A stretch of 64,000 nt of DNA. It comes from Lingula anatina (lineage: Eukaryota > Brachiopoda > Lingulata > Lingulida > Lingulidae). Below the pieces are notes generated by a model. The model ran no database searches. It saw only the letters and a list, made by a program, of their open reading frames with translations, and was not told the DNA's origin. The stretch lies in NCBI RefSeq assembly GCF_001039355.2, contig NW_019775422.1, forward strand, positions 273,087 to 337,086. Reading direction: 5' to 3'. Position numbers and translations under genes: made by a program. Numbering within the stretch: position 1 is the stretch's first letter; the number at the start of each line of letters is the position of its first letter. Below, one piece after another: positions 24,501 to 37,100 of this stretch.

Positions 24501-25060
24501 AATAGCTGGATATTTCTCACACATTGGAGATTTGCATCAAGTCCATCACTTTTGGTGTAAGTATCTTTATTATTGAATATTTTAAGTTGTTTTTAAGTAA
24601 AAGAATTTTAAAATGGATTATATAGAATTTTAATTTCTCTCTACAATTGGAATTTCACTATAATATTGTAGATCACATTTAAGAAGGATTTGTAGTAAGA
24701 CTTCAGATTAAGCATAATTGCCATGGTTATCGTAATGTTATTACACATATGGTATTATCTCTTCTTTTGATTCTTTTTATAACTTTGTTAGCCTATAAAT
24801 CTCTCCAAGAGCGCAAGGAAATCAGGGAGAGTGCCTGGGTGAATCCTGGTTGGGATGAAACTGTTGCCTATACAGGTAAATCATTGGGATTAGTTTTGTT
24901 TGACTGTAAACTCCCATCTAAGGAAACCATTGAAACAAATTTATTTTATCAGGTATACAGATAAATATGATTTTAATAATAAACTTCAATTTTAGTGCCT
25001 CTTATAAGGACATTGCAGTCTAGGATACTGGTTCCAACCCCATTTTCACCATTGAAGTGA
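21554..25060 (+). CDS. NIPSNAP: NIPSNAP-family mitochondrial protein with alternative exon 2
   Basis: NIPSNAP1/2 orthologues are mitochondrial proteins linked to mitophagy signalling and metabolism. Exons by phase are 21554-21648, then either 22094-22245 (2A) or 22735-22889 (2B), then 23071-23116, 23304-23395, 23589-23659, 23853-23993, 24209-24240, 24462-24556, 24792-24875 and 24996-25060. The product is 290 or 291 aa (human NIPSNAP1: 284). Recognisable blocks are [85 protein letters not shown] and VPLIRTLQSRI with PTPFSPLK at the end. The N-terminus MAVPTKALLLRKTLSLSP suits a mitochondrial presequence; an upstream in-frame ATG at 21482 exists. The 23993/24209 intron has a GC donor. Confidence 0.92.
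22094..22245 (+). CDS. NIPSNAP: NIPSNAP alternative exon 2A
   Basis: This 152-nt exon (TTTTTTTGCAG acceptor, GTAAGA donor) enters in phase 2 and leaves in phase 1. It encodes KKPSIFSKLFVREVE, then PQSKALSDMENVYEII. It aligns over its whole length with exon 2B. Joined to exon 3 it gives YEIIIHSVKPE. Confidence 0.8.
22735..22889 (+). CDS. NIPSNAP: NIPSNAP alternative exon 2B (canonical-like)
   Basis: This 155-nt exon (CTTTTAG acceptor, GTATGG donor) has the same entry and exit phases as 2A. It encodes [16 protein letters not shown], then QSKLLSEPGDVYQIQ. Its junction with exon 3 gives YQIQFHSVKPE, the same as vertebrate NIPSNAP1/2 (YKIQFHNVKPE), so 2B is the ancestral form. Including both exons shifts the frame and reaches a TAG near 22833. 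Confidence 0.85.
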
Positions 25061-26880
25061 AGAAGCAATACAACTGCTGGATGCAGACATGGGGCCCATT
25101 TGAATGACTGATGGCAGGCTACTGCTATGATCCTAACAGCTAAATCCTGCCGTCTAAAATTTTAATACCCTTGAGAATTGTGAAAGACAGTGGTAATGGT
25201 TGACATTGAAAATAAATAATTGAGGATGGTTTTGGAGTATTTTACCATTTCATATCGTAGCATACCTACTGTAAGTTGCTTTATGAAAATAAAATATCTT
25301 AAATATCCCTGACTTCATTTATAAAAATAATGCATCTCCCAGTTAATAGAAATCCATAATGACACATCTTTTTATGTGTGGTAGTGTCAGTTATATGTAT
25401 AAATAATTTTGATGATAAATACCTGTATTATTTACAGTAAAACTGTAAACTTGCACTTTTTCAGTGGAAATAAATACTGCCATGTTGACACATTTCATGT
25501 CAGGTTATCTAGTTATGTTTGTTTGTTTTTTTTTTGTGAAACATTTTACAAATACAAGAATAAATATTGTTACTAATAGTGAATATGAATTATGAATAGT
25601 TTGATTAGTATCTTACATAAGATTATTTTAAAATAATTCCCTTTGTCCCATATCTAATGCACATTGATGTCAGTCTTTAAGACTAAAGGTAAGTTAAGGG
25701 TGGAAATAACTCTCCTAAGCTCGAGTTATATCAAATATTTTCACTAAAATTGTAAGTATTGGAAAGATATCAGTTTAGCCAGTTACTACGTGTGTATTTT
25801 ACAAGCACTTTTCATAACAATCACTTGGATTGTACAACCATGAAGTATTGTTAAGTTTTAGTATGTTTTTCTTTTTTGAAAGTTCTGTGCAAATTTATTT
25901 GGATCCAGTTGCCTGTTCATGGGGTCATACATCTTTAGGTGTGACAAGTACTTTTGTATTTATTTTACTGGTTTGTTTGATGTCGTTTACTTATTCTTCA
26001 GTTATATGTAAGAGTGATAGGTTTTGATTTTGTTTCATGCATATAACTATGAAAAGATTGTGTTAAATAATAAAATTAATGATACCAATATTTGTGCTTT
26101 GTTAGCAAATGTCTGCAAAGAACCCTTTCATGTTAACTCCCATAAACATTGAGCATAATTTTTCCTTAAAAACCAGTTGGTTTCCAAAACCCCGGAAATT
26201 ATACTATATACTCCTGATGGGTAATATTATGTTACGTCCTCAGTATTTCTTCAGTCTGTCTATCCACAGGGATAAGGTTTTTTCAGCTACTGTATTTCTG
26301 ACTGTTTGGGAGCCAAAAATATCTGCAACAAAAACTGTTGATGGGAAGGGAGGTAATTCAGAACCCATGCTATTTTTTTAGGCTTTTTCTTCTTAAATGG
26401 CAGTCTCATCCATGTATCCATCAACAGAACTATTTGTCACATTTGTCTTCTTAAACTACAAGAGGGACTTGGTCAAAGCTTATACCTACCATACTTCTCT
26501 GTATATACGACTGAGGATGGAAACTGGATATTGTGTTCACATGACCCTGTCTCTTAATTTTGACCCAACTTCCCCAGTGAAATGCACTTTCACAATTAAC
26601 TAGACCTTATATTTCCAATGCTAGCAGAAACTTGAATGGCAAATCCTCTTCTGGTAATCCACCTTGAATTTGAACTTTGACCAATATTACAATGTGAAAT
26701 CACTTTTCGAGTATTTTGACCCTTGTATCTCCAAAACTAGAAAATATGCAACCCAAGTTTTACTATAGAACTCGAACAAAAAATCACATATAGGTCAAAA
26801 TGGCAATTAAAATATGACCTTGAATTTTGACCTACATTTTATGGTAAAATGCACTCCCCCNAGTTAGTGGGGGTCCTGAC

Positions 26881-26900
26881 CCCCCCCCCCCCCCCCCCCC
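26881..26900. repeat. Poly(C) run
   Basis: Twenty consecutive C bases lie just after the single N at 26861. This is a likely sequencing or assembly trouble spot. Confidence 0.9.
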
Positions 26901-28147
26901 AATTTTTCAGGCATTTTGACAATTTTATTTTTGTTTTAATTTACCAAGAGGGTAGTAGTAGCACTTTTTTCAGTGAAACATTTTTCTGAAGATTGCTGCT
27001 GACCAGGTATGAATCACACAGGAATCTTTGAAATGCCCTGGTGAGACGAAGTGTGGTGACTGACAATAATATAGAACCGTACAAGGGTTCTTCACATTGC
27101 AATACCTTTGGCTGTATAATGCTGTGCTATGAAATGCTCAAATTTTCAAATGATCCACTAAAAGACTGATTTTTTTCACAAATTTATTCAATCAACTCAT
27201 TGATACAGTACAAAGCTTTATAAATAGGCGGTGGCTTCTCAGTAGTTTCTTCTCGGTGTAAGTTTTTATATAATACTTGTATGTAAAAAATGTGTTAGTA
27301 TGATACATCTATATTAAGTACACATAATTTACCAATATGATCAAAAGTAGAGTTACCTATCCATGCTTATCATATACAACTACTGCTACAAACTTTATCA
27401 TTTCGAAATACTGAACTACCGCCAGGGAAGAGGTATTGCAGCATAATGTAGTGATTAAATTGATAAAACACAATATTTTACTGGCAATTTGATTTTTAAG
27501 AAGCTTAAAATGTCAAAATAATAACAAAGAAAGCAAGAAACAGATGGCTACAGTGTATTCCACAAATCAAAATGTGACTATACAGTGAGTGACATTTTCA
27601 AAATGCTTCACAGCACAACAAGAACTAACGAACAAACCTGTTATACATTTAAATCGTGAGGTTCACACTAATGCTACCTTTTAAATGACACATTTTCTTG
27701 CAGCTGAAATGGCCTGCTTGGCAGGACATTTAAAAAGCATTTCTTGTAAAGTCAAATTTTGATATCTGCTATGGCATGTCTAAACTCAGAATTTTTTAAG
27801 TATTAGATTCACTAATAATTCCTAAAATCAGTTACATGTGTCATCTACTAGAGTAAAATATAATACATTATCTTTGTTAGTTTGAAGGACAATCCTAAAA
27901 CAATCCTATAAATATTGATACCATCAGTTTCATTAAAAATTTGTTTTTTTTTTAAATAGGAAAACAATTGCAGTGGTGAATCACAGACAAATTGTGAATA
28001 AATCTGTTTCAAATCCACACAATTTCAAACATACCGTATCTATTACACAAAATGAGTGAGAGGTCCAAACTGAGCCTTATATTGAAAAAGAAAAATGGGT
28101 GGAACACGTAGCAAAATCAGCAAAGATATCATGGATTGTTTAATGCC

Positions 28148-28148
<1 letters not shown>

Positions 28149-28183
<35 letters not shown>
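28149..28183. repeat. (AAT)n microsatellite
   Basis: About 11 uninterrupted AAT units are visible. Confidence 0.9.
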
Positions 28184-28185
<2 letters not shown>

Positions 28186-30944
28186 TTTGCCCTTAATGCC
28201 CTTTAACTGACAAATTTAAGTGCTACTACTGGTAGGTTTCACCCAAATAGTGCAGTTGTACAAAATGCCAATCAGACAAGCTGATCATGACATAATAGTT
28301 CTAAGCCCCACATGTGAGGTACACCAAAAGAGGTCTTCTTTTCACCTTAAAATGGATCACATTAAACTAGATGTTCAGAGAGGCAAAGCTGCCTTCTAAG
28401 TACGTACCACCAGCTGGATTATGCATATAAAAGGGCAATAACACTAATAAAACGGGGTCAGAAAGGCAATACTTTGTGACATACTTTTTGATAACTATTA
28501 AATTGGACAGGAAACAATAAAAAAAAAAAAAAAAAAAAAAATGGACACCACCACAGGTTTTGCACTCTGTGAGCTTTCCAGAAAGCAACATACAACAGGT
28601 CCCTACGTTTTGTGATTTTTAATAAAGGAGTTTTTAGTTTGCATCTGTTTCTCTTGTGAAAATGCATCGTTCAATCCCAAACTCACACAACTGAATAGAG
28701 ACTTTAAGTGTCATTTCTCACCATAATATAAGTGTGTGAGTCTATTAAGTTTCTGAAAATCAGCACTAACATATTTCTTTTACACACAAAAAAGGAAAAT
28801 AATAAAAAAAAATTTTATCCCATTTGCCACTGAAATTTAGGTCAATGGTCAAATCGAAGGTCAGACTTGAATATTAAACATAACTTTCAGACAGATTTCT
28901 GTAGGAACTGTTACCATATTTCTTGTGGTTTGGGAGATATTAAACATTTAATATTTTAAAAAAATATGGATATGGATGCATTGTGACAAGTGTCACTGCT
29001 ATGTAAATACATTGATTGAAACCAAAATCTAACATGTTCAAGTTGAAATATATTCATATATATTCATAAGTTGAAGTTTCAATTTACTTTGAGGAGATGC
29101 AGTAACAGCTGACTTGTATTTACTGACAAGTGGTGGATGAGATGGCAATATGGTTAAACCATACGTACCCACAGCCCTTATGCTTGGGGTCCAATAATTC
29201 CATCACATAGATATGCAATATGAACTGTTTTTGGTGGAGGGAAAAAATATGGCACATTTCATACAAATATACAAAAAAATACAAAATGTCCTCCTTTGAA
29301 GTTGGAACTAAAACCACAATATTTTGAAGTTCATGCTACAGAAATTCAAAATTCTTTTCTTCTAAAATTACATGTAAGCACAAGAGGATAATGGCACTGC
29401 TCACTTAAACCTTTGCTTCATCATAATTTTTCTTAAAAAATCAGGATTCATAAGACTTTGTGTGTCTGTGATACTCAAGGAGAATAGTACTGAAAGTTAT
29501 TCTAGCTATTTTAATTCGATATATATATTTACACAGAAATGATATAAAAAACACTGGATCAAGTTTTCTTACTGGCCATATATTGGAGCAATATAACCAA
29601 TCTAGCATTGACTTGCTTACATAAAAAATGAAGCATAATATTCTTCTAACATTAAAAATTGTAAACATATTTTGCTGAACATTTAATTCAAAAAGAAAAA
29701 TCAAGAAATAACAAGGGTTCAAACTTATTAAGTAAATAATTATACAAGTTTCAAACAAAATCACTATCACTAAAATTTAGTACTTTTGGCAAACTATGTA
29801 GATGGATATATCTAGTTACATAAGTAAGCCTTTTACATGATACTATCCCTTGCACAGAACATAAACACATTAAGAGTACAGATAGACAAAATGTCTTATT
29901 CATAAATCACTATCTTTTATATGTCATTGTACATAAAAATATACCTATATTAAATATAATTTTACTAAAGGATATATAACAGTTTCATGGTTCCTAGTTC
30001 TACTGTAATGTACTGTAAGAAAAAATTAATTTATGACTATCTAAAACTTTTAAGATACTGTCACTGTATAGAATTTTCTTTGATTAATTCATTGTTACTG
30101 GCCAAATCATTAAGCACACTTTACATCAATGAACTCCACCAACATTCCTTCAAGCATCTATCAATCATTGGAATCTTATTCTTTCTCCCAAGTATACATA
30201 CCTAACATTCTTATAACATATACATCTTACTAATACTCTTTAAAGTTAAACCACGCTTTAAAAAGAATTGGAAAAAACAACATGATAAATAAAAAATTAT
30301 AAAATAACACCTATGTACTTCAACATGTTCACTTTTCCACCAAATGACCTCCCATCAAAAGAATACTTGGTGATTTAGCTACGGATCAGCTGAACCATAA
30401 AATTTTGCACAGTGAACGACAATCGAAACCAGACACCATATTGCTATTTGGTATTGCTTATCTACTCAAGAGAACAAAGAAGTATGCAAACAACAAGAAT
30501 TCATACACAGCAGTTCTACTGCTAACATCAATGGTGTTGGATTGCAAAGGTATCTATAGTGCATCAGTTGCAACACAAACAAAACTAGACCACGCGTTAA
30601 ACATGGGCTCAAGTTACAACACAAGCATAAAAACAACAAGAAACCCTACCTATGTTCAGTTTTCTGACATTCAATACTATTTTCTACTTCTCAAAATACA
30701 GTTTCTTTACTATCAAACAATGGCAGATGCTTTGGCTCGGTTTACTGGCCGTTTCTTAGAATAAACCTATTTCTTTACAAAATGTAAAAAAATTATACAA
30801 AATATTGATTTGAATTAGTTGACACGTCATCATCATCACAAAAAAAAAAAAAAAAAAAAATTTGACTTCAAACAACTAAAAACCCATTTGGATAAGGAGC
30901 AGATAATAGTGAAGGTTTTTCTATCCTGACCTCAGCACCATAAC

Positions 30945-33900
30945 TTAAGCCTGGACATTTTGCACAGAAGCTGTAAGCTGCGGTGACCTAGCGGCTGGAA
31001 AGTAGACCACTTGCTCATTTGGATGGGACCTTTCATAATGCTGCTTCACTGCATACATCTCCATTAAAGGACCATAGTTACAAATGGGACACGCAAACCC
31101 TTTGTGAGTACTTCGCTTTTCATACATATGGTGTTCTAAATTCTTCATACTGTCAAACCAGTGGAAACAGAATCCACACTGGACAAGTGTCACTGGAAGT
31201 CCTGGATTGCCAGAAGCATCCTTGGTTGGGGCAAGAAAACACTGCTGGTACCGATAGCTGGGCCCCATCATCATAGCACCTCCATGTGGCATCAACATAG
31301 GGTTGAATGGCTGAGATGGCACTTGCTGATTGACAGGGATGGAAGTTGGCAAATCAGTCTTTGTTTTGTCACTTTCTGGACACCTTGGGGCTTTTATGTT
31401 AAATACACTGAAATCTGGTATATTATTAGTTTTGTTTTTGGCAGACAGTGCATCCTGATCACCAGTTGTGCTTGTAACTTTTGGTGAGCCATCTCCGCTG
31501 TTTTCTCTTTGACGTACTCTTAAATCCTGTGGCTGGTCACCTTTTCTACCAGACTGTTTTTCATGCTGTATATGTGCTGTTGAAGTAGTAGTAGGTGGAA
31601 AATGACTCCTAGGGACATGGATCAATGGAGGTGGTGGCCGAAGTTGTCTCACCAGAGGTTGGGTGACAATAGCAGACTGCTTCTGCATTTGTGTAGGATT
31701 GCAAATCTGCGCTCCAGAAACTGTTGTTATAGGTTGCTGCGATGTAATTGGTTGCGGCTGCTGTACTTGCTGTTGCTGGGACAATGGCATATACTGCTGT
31801 GCTTGTGGCATGGATTGTCTGTGAACAGGAGCCTGTTGGGTTCTACTTGGCACTTGAGATACCACTCTGGTTGGAGAGGCATCTGACGCTCTCTGCTGAC
31901 CTGGAATAGTTGATGGCTGCTGTGACTGACCAACTCCCATGCCCTGGCTATTATGATAATAAGGTACCATAAAAGGTGACATTTGGCCTGTTGGCATCAT
32001 TTGTTGGCCTTGACCAGCTGCCATCATAGACATCATAGGCATCATCATAGGAAATTGCTGAGGAATCATGGGCATGGCTTGGGCAGGCATTGCTAGAGGT
32101 GGAATAACCATGGAACTACTTTGTGAACCTGGTGATCCAAGACTTCCTTGGGCAGTTGTACTTTGTTTGTCAGTTGCTGCTCTCACAGCATTGTATGCTG
32201 TAGTTTTTCCTTGCTGCAGTTGTGAAACAGTCTGTGGTGACAATTGCCTTATACCTGAAAAAGCTTGTTGCCTTACACCAGTCATCTCAGGCGGCTGTTG
32301 AACAGCTTGCTGAACTGTGGCTTGATTTGCCAGGGGCTGTCTAATGTTTTGTTGGGGTTGTCTAAATGCTTGCAGTATTTCATTCTGTACCGCTGAAGGC
32401 TGTACTCCATCTTTCTGGGGTACAAAACCAGCTTTTGATTGTTCCCTTGCTTGGGCAAGATATGCTCGATTGATGGCCACCTGGGAAGGATATCCTCCCC
32501 TTGGAGGATTGGATGTTTGTGCAACAGAATTGCTCCCCTGTTGCAGCTGTCTATCAGTCTTTTTCAAGACTTCAGTAATAGTTGGATGGCTATCACTAAG
32601 TGGAGTTCTCCCCAGCTGTGGTAGGACATGTACAGATGTTTGCACTGTTGTCATAATGGAAGTTGCCTGAGTCACTGCAACTGTATATGTAGAGCCAATA
32701 TCTACAGAAGAGCCAGTACTGTGACTCATCGGTATTGTGACCATACTTACTGGGGTATGTGTGCTCAGTGCATCTTCTAAAATTTGCCTTTCAGCACCTG
32801 AAAGCGGTGCTCTTCTGAGCTGCTGTGGTACTAGAGATGACTGCAGAGAATGGTTTGGACTCATGTTGTGATTTGCTGGAGGTTCGTGTAGTGTCAATGC
32901 TGCAGTAGTTTCTGGCATCTGCTTGGATTTGCTGGTTTCTCTGCCTGTTGTTACAACGCTCTGTGGAATGTTGGGTAAAGCTCTTGTTGCTGCTTGGCTC
33001 GAAACAGCAGTGTTATTTTGCATAAGTGACCCAGGCTGATGTGTTGACTTTGTGGCCATCTGTGAGCTCTCTGCTGAGGTTTTTGTTTGTGTGGCAACTG
33101 GTTGTTTTGGTAGTGGGTCCATGCCTATGAATATTACATCATCATCATCATCTTCATCATCAATCATACTGTCTGTCTGTGTTCCTATTGTTGCATACAT
33201 AACCTTTTTCTTTTCCTTTTGAGGAGACCCTTGTGACTGTAAAGAAACAGAGCTTTTTGATGTCGTTGCATTGTTGTAGATAGAATGAAACTTGGGTTGC
33301 TGATTCAAAGCTTCTGATGGTGCTAATTCAGTGGTTGCAGGTATAGCATACGTTGACTGAAGTTCACGCAACTGGCTAACAGCTGTTGAAATTGCTTCAG
33401 ATGAACTTATCTTTTTCTCTGGGCTTACTTGTCTAACGCGTTTGGGAGACACGGTTTTAACAGGTTGGGCCTGATTCTTCTGTATGTCCTCAATATTACT
33501 CAAGGAAGCAGAAACAACAGATGCCATGTCCTCTTGCACTACTGTCTTCGAACCAGTCGAGGTAGTGGCTGCAACAGGTTTAGCCATGCAAGCCGACTTC
33601 CTTTTCACAATTTCTGAAATACTGATTTGAACTGCCTCTTCTTGTATAGAGGGAGATTGCTTAGCAACACTTCCATCAACTTCACTTAAAGGGGCACTTG
33701 ATACTGGAATGCTGGACTGGGTGGATGTCAAATTGGATCCTGTTTTTTTAAACCTATTTCTTCGCCTTTTTCTATACCTCACTGCCCAACTCCTACGGCC
33801 AGCTCTTCTTCTGTTTTGCTTTGTCCTCTTAGGCTGTGTTGGAAAGGTGCTTCTCACAGTTGTTTCCTTTCTTTCTGTTAACCTTTCACTTAAATTATGG

Positions 33901-34178
33901 GTTTCAGATATTTTATGGTTTTCAGATGTATTTTCTTGCAAAGGGATACTTTCAATTGATGGCACTTGAAAAGACTGCTGCTGATCATCTGAAGCCTTTT
34001 TGTCATCCTCACTTGTGTGTTCTTGTGACACTGTGGGTGGATAAGAATGAACATTTGGCTGGGTTTCAGATGATTCAGAGTCACGTGCAGTTTTTTCTAC
34101 TGTGTCATTTTGCTTGTCTAAATTGTAATAATGTTGGATCTGCAATCCATGGGTGTTTCTTTGGACCTCCTTCAATTC
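30945..34178 (-). CDS. Zinc-finger gene, last coding exon (1077 codons)
   Basis: The acceptor is TTTTCAG before GAATTGAAGG. The frame is open for 1077 codons to the stop at 30945-30947. An apparent start at 34175 is TTG and simply lies inside the exon. A single 3.2-kb coding exon is unusually long for this window. Composition runs from Lys/Ser-rich to Gln/Pro/Met-rich and then two C-terminal fingers. Confidence 0.88.
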   Translation of the reverse strand, partial: ELKEVQRNTHGLQIQHYYNLDKQNDTVEKTARDSESSETQPNVHSYPPTVSQEHTSEDDKKASDDQQQSFQVPSIESIPLQENTSENHKISETHNLSERLTERKETTVRSTFPTQPKRTKQNRRRAGRRSWAVRYRKRRRNRFKKTGSNLTSTQSSIPVSSAPLSEVDGSVAKQSPSIQEEAVQISISEIVKRKSACMAKPVAATTSTGSKTVVQEDMASVVSASLSNIEDIQKNQAQPVKTVSPKRVRQVSPEKKISSSEAISTAVSQLRELQSTYAIPATTELAPSEALNQQPKFHSIYNNATTSKSSVSLQSQGSPQKEKKKVMYATIGTQTDSMIDDEDDDDDVIFIGMDPLPKQPVATQTKTSAESSQMATKSTHQPGSLMQNNTAVSSQAATRALPNIPQSVVTTGRETSKSKQMPETTAALTLHEPPANHNMSPNHSLQSSLVPQQLRRAPLSGAERQILEDALSTHTPVSMVTIPMSHSTGSSVDIGSTYTVAVTQATSIMTTVQTSVHVLPQLGRTPLSDSHPTITEVLKKTDRQLQQGSNSVAQTSNPPRGGYPSQVAINRAYLAQAREQSKAGFVPQKDGVQPSAVQNEILQAFRQPQQNIRQPLANQATVQQAVQQPPEMTGVRQQAFSGIRQLSPQTVSQLQQGKTTAYNAVRAATDKQSTTAQGSLGSPGSQSSSMVIPPLAMPAQAMPMIPQQFPMMMPMMSMMAAGQGQQMMPTGQMSPFMVPYYHNSQGMGVGQSQQPSTIPGQQRASDASPTRVVSQVPSRTQQAPVHRQSMPQAQQYMPLSQQQQVQQPQPITSQQPITTVSGAQICNPTQMQKQSAIVTQPLVRQLRPPPPLIHVPRSHFPPTTTSTAHIQHEKQSGRKGDQPQDLRVRQRENSGDGSPKVTSTTGDQDALSAKNKTNNIPDFSVFNIKAPRCPESDKTKTDLPTSIPVNQQVPSQPFNPMLMPHGGAMMMGPSYRYQQCFLAPTKDASGNPGLPVTLVQCGFCFHWFDSMKNLEHHMYEKRSTHKGFACPICNYGPLMEMYAVKQHYERSHPNEQVVYFPAARSPQLTASVQNVQA

Positions 34179-37100
34179 CTGAAAATTTTCAATAAATTTT
34201 ACTTTATTCAGAATTAAATAAAAAGACCAACCTTAAATGTTTAAAGACAGCTAAAATCTTTTTACTTTAGATTTAAAGGTATCAAAGAGAGGTATCAACG
34301 ATTTGAGCAATAGTGCAAAACAAATCATGCCATTTCAAGAGTGACCTGCCCCTCCACTTTCTTTTTTTTTTTTTGTAAAATTCTCCATAATAAACACAGT
34401 TGTCTAATTTACTAGTATGCTGTAATTAAGACATTCTGAAACCATCCTACCTCAATTTGCTTTTCTTCATGCTTTTCACTGAGCACACTAATGAAGTGGT
34501 CCTCTTCTTTACCTGACATAACACATTTTGACTGCTGTCCTATCCCAGGGTGTTCTGCATTTTGATGGGATGCCAAAGCAACTCGGCAGTCAAATTTGAC
34601 TGAACAAGCATTACAGGCATAGGGCTTTATATTCAAATGTAAGCAGATGTGCTCACACATAGCCTCCTTGTCATAAAGAGTCAATGGGCATTTCTTACAC
34701 ATATAGTATGTGCGGAATGGGCCAGAGAATGGTCTTGTGTATTCTGAAGAAGTTGGCAAGCCACTATCGTGATTGGAGGTGGATTTACCTGCAACAGGAC
34801 TTTCAGATGCATTTGATGCGGCAACACTGTTTGAGGCACTATTGCTCACAGACTTCTTATGCCCTGAGACATAGGAGATGTAGTGTCTTTCATATGCAGT
34901 AAGAGACTTTCGAACAGTTTCAGAGGCTGATAATGTATTTTTCTTCTTCCTTTTGTTTTTCCTGACTTTGGTTTGTTGATTTGGGAACATACTGGATGAT
35001 TGTTTGTCTTTATCAGCAGACTTTGGGAACAAAGATGGTAATGAATCTTTCATACTGCAAGTCCAGTTTCTCTGAATGTCCTTTTTCAGCTTGAGTTTTG
35101 GTACTGCCACAGGGCTTTGAATTAGCTTTGGAAAGAAGTTTACTAATTTAATGAAACATGGTTTACACTGAGCTAACAATGCCTGTGAGGACTCGTTCAG
35201 TTCTACTTGGCTACAACTTTTTTGCAAGTCTTTTGTATCATTTGAAGATCTCTCTACCTCAACAGTGGTAGGATTATTCTGACTGTTAATGGAATCTTCT
35301 AAAATCCCTCTCACCTCACCAACTTGAGCATAGTTCTGACAAACCGCTGTGTCTTTGAAAGGCCTACTCAGTTCATCAGGGTTAGTGTTTTTCTTAGAAT
35401 CTGTCAAATCATTTGTAGACTTTTCCAGTTTAGAAATACTCACAATTTGCTCTTTAACTTTCTCTTTGGAACTGCCACTAATCTGTTCATCAAAATTCTG
35501 TTCCTCACTTGTAGGTTCAAGCATTCGTTTCTTAAAAGCTCCAAAGTTGGTTGATTTAAGTTTTCTTTTCAGTCCTCCAAAAGTCGATGCAAGTTTCGGA
35601 TTAGCCATTGTCTCCTTTGTAGGTACTAATGAAGACTTTTCTTCTGCTTGCCCAATGATGTCCACAACTTTCACCCTGAGCTCCCTTTCTTTTATAGTTG
35701 CATCTAAATCTGATAGCTGAAGTTTTGAAGATGCTTCCATATACTGCCAGAATGGATTTGTACGAGAAGATAGAGAACTAGATCCAGTAACACTACTTAC
35801 AGTACTGGGTGTTTTGCTATATTCCTTGTCAGAGTCTTGATGACTTGTATTAACTGGAATCTCAGAAACAGGTTTGGAGGGAGACGGTTTTAAAGCAGGC
35901 TTTTGGGATTCTGCTGAATTGCTGGTCTTCTGGGTTTTAGTTTGGTAATCAGCAGGAACAATGTTGTCTGTGGTAACAGCAGTATCTGTTGATTGTTTCT
36001 TTTCTAACACCTTACTGTTTTCACTTTGGACTTCATCCTTTTCGTGAAGTGTGCATTTTTTAGGTTGCCCTTCCTTTGTCAATGGAACCACTTTCTTCAA
36101 TGTACATTTCCTGGAACTTTTTTCTGGGCTCTCAGACACCTGAAAGAAATCAAAATATTGGTTTAACTAAAACCCATATTTTGTCAACTTTAAATCACAC
36201 TTCTTACAGAAAAAAATGCCAAAACTGAACAAAAATAAAATTTATTCTCATGGAAAAAAACTGCATCCAAACATGATCTTAAATAATGCCAAACCTGTGG
36301 AAAGACAAAATTTAAACATTAATCTGAGCCACATATTTTAGCAATGCTGTGAGAAACAAGTAAAGGCTTTCCAGAGAGCAACCTCATACTTGACAGTGAT
36401 TAATTCCCATGTGACCATGATAAAAGGAACATGACCCATTATGCCTTACATGTTATATTTTGCTGAACATTTTTTTCCGGCCAACTTTGTTAAGCTGGTT
36501 TTGTTAACACATTTCTATTCCTAAACGAGGCAGTTGTCTCTAATAGAAAACGTACAAGATTCCGTGTAAGGTTTTGCCAATTTTTAGCAATAAGGGCTAC
36601 AGTCAATGCACCAGAATGACTTAGAAAGCATTAATGAAGTAACAAACATTGTGAATAAGTATGATAAAGCAAAAATGTTATTACACAGAACTTGTCAGAA
36701 AACTACCACAAAAATATCCATAAATTCGGTCAGCTTTTGTTCACTGCAGTCTGCTAGTCTGCCATTATTTTTGTTCCCACTCTCATCAAAATTCAGCAAA
36801 ATTTTGTTTAATTTTAAGTTGGGAGACTGCAGGAAAACAGTCTGACTGGTACAAATATATCAACTCATGAGCTAAACATCTGCACAAAGCAAATGTATAT
36901 AAAAAGCTGCAACTCAACTAGCCAATAACTAAATATAATCCATCAAACCATGACTTAATGACAATGCTTCTTTGTTCACTCAAACTCTGTCTATTCAAAC
37001 AAACCAGGATAAAAAATAGGATATAAAACCCTTAAGGAAGATGACAGTGTAACTTTTTGTAATATGATCCAAGCATTATAAAACACACTGCTTACATTTG

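Larger units (their letters stand above)
25061..30944. other. NIPSNAP 3' UTR, intergenic DNA and zinc-finger gene 3' UTR
   Basis: A plus-strand AATAAA at 25288-25293 suits NIPSNAP. From 26100 to 26860 there is a degenerate repeat rich in 'tgaccttgaattttgacc' motifs, ending at the N at 26861 and a 20-base C-run at 26881. From about 27200 the sequence probably belongs to the minus-strand gene's long 3' UTR or intergenic DNA, since no coding is seen. Open frames such as 30405-30764 show no domain. (AAT)n at 28149-28183 and A-runs at 28519 and 30839 are visible. Confidence 0.5.

Noticed and set aside
30405-30764. 119-codon open frame beyond the zinc-finger stop
   Set aside because: It lies on the opposite strand in a probable 3' UTR, with no recognisable motif and no splice context.
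34175-34175. Start codon for the 1076-codon frame
   Set aside because: The codon is TTG and lies one codon inside an exon that begins after TTTTCAG. Likewise 36139 is GTG at an acceptor. Both are internal exons.
31019-34195. Several plus-strand open frames of 60-119 codons opposite the zinc-finger exon
   Set aside because: They are antisense shadows of a long low-complexity coding exon and have no splice logic or domains.
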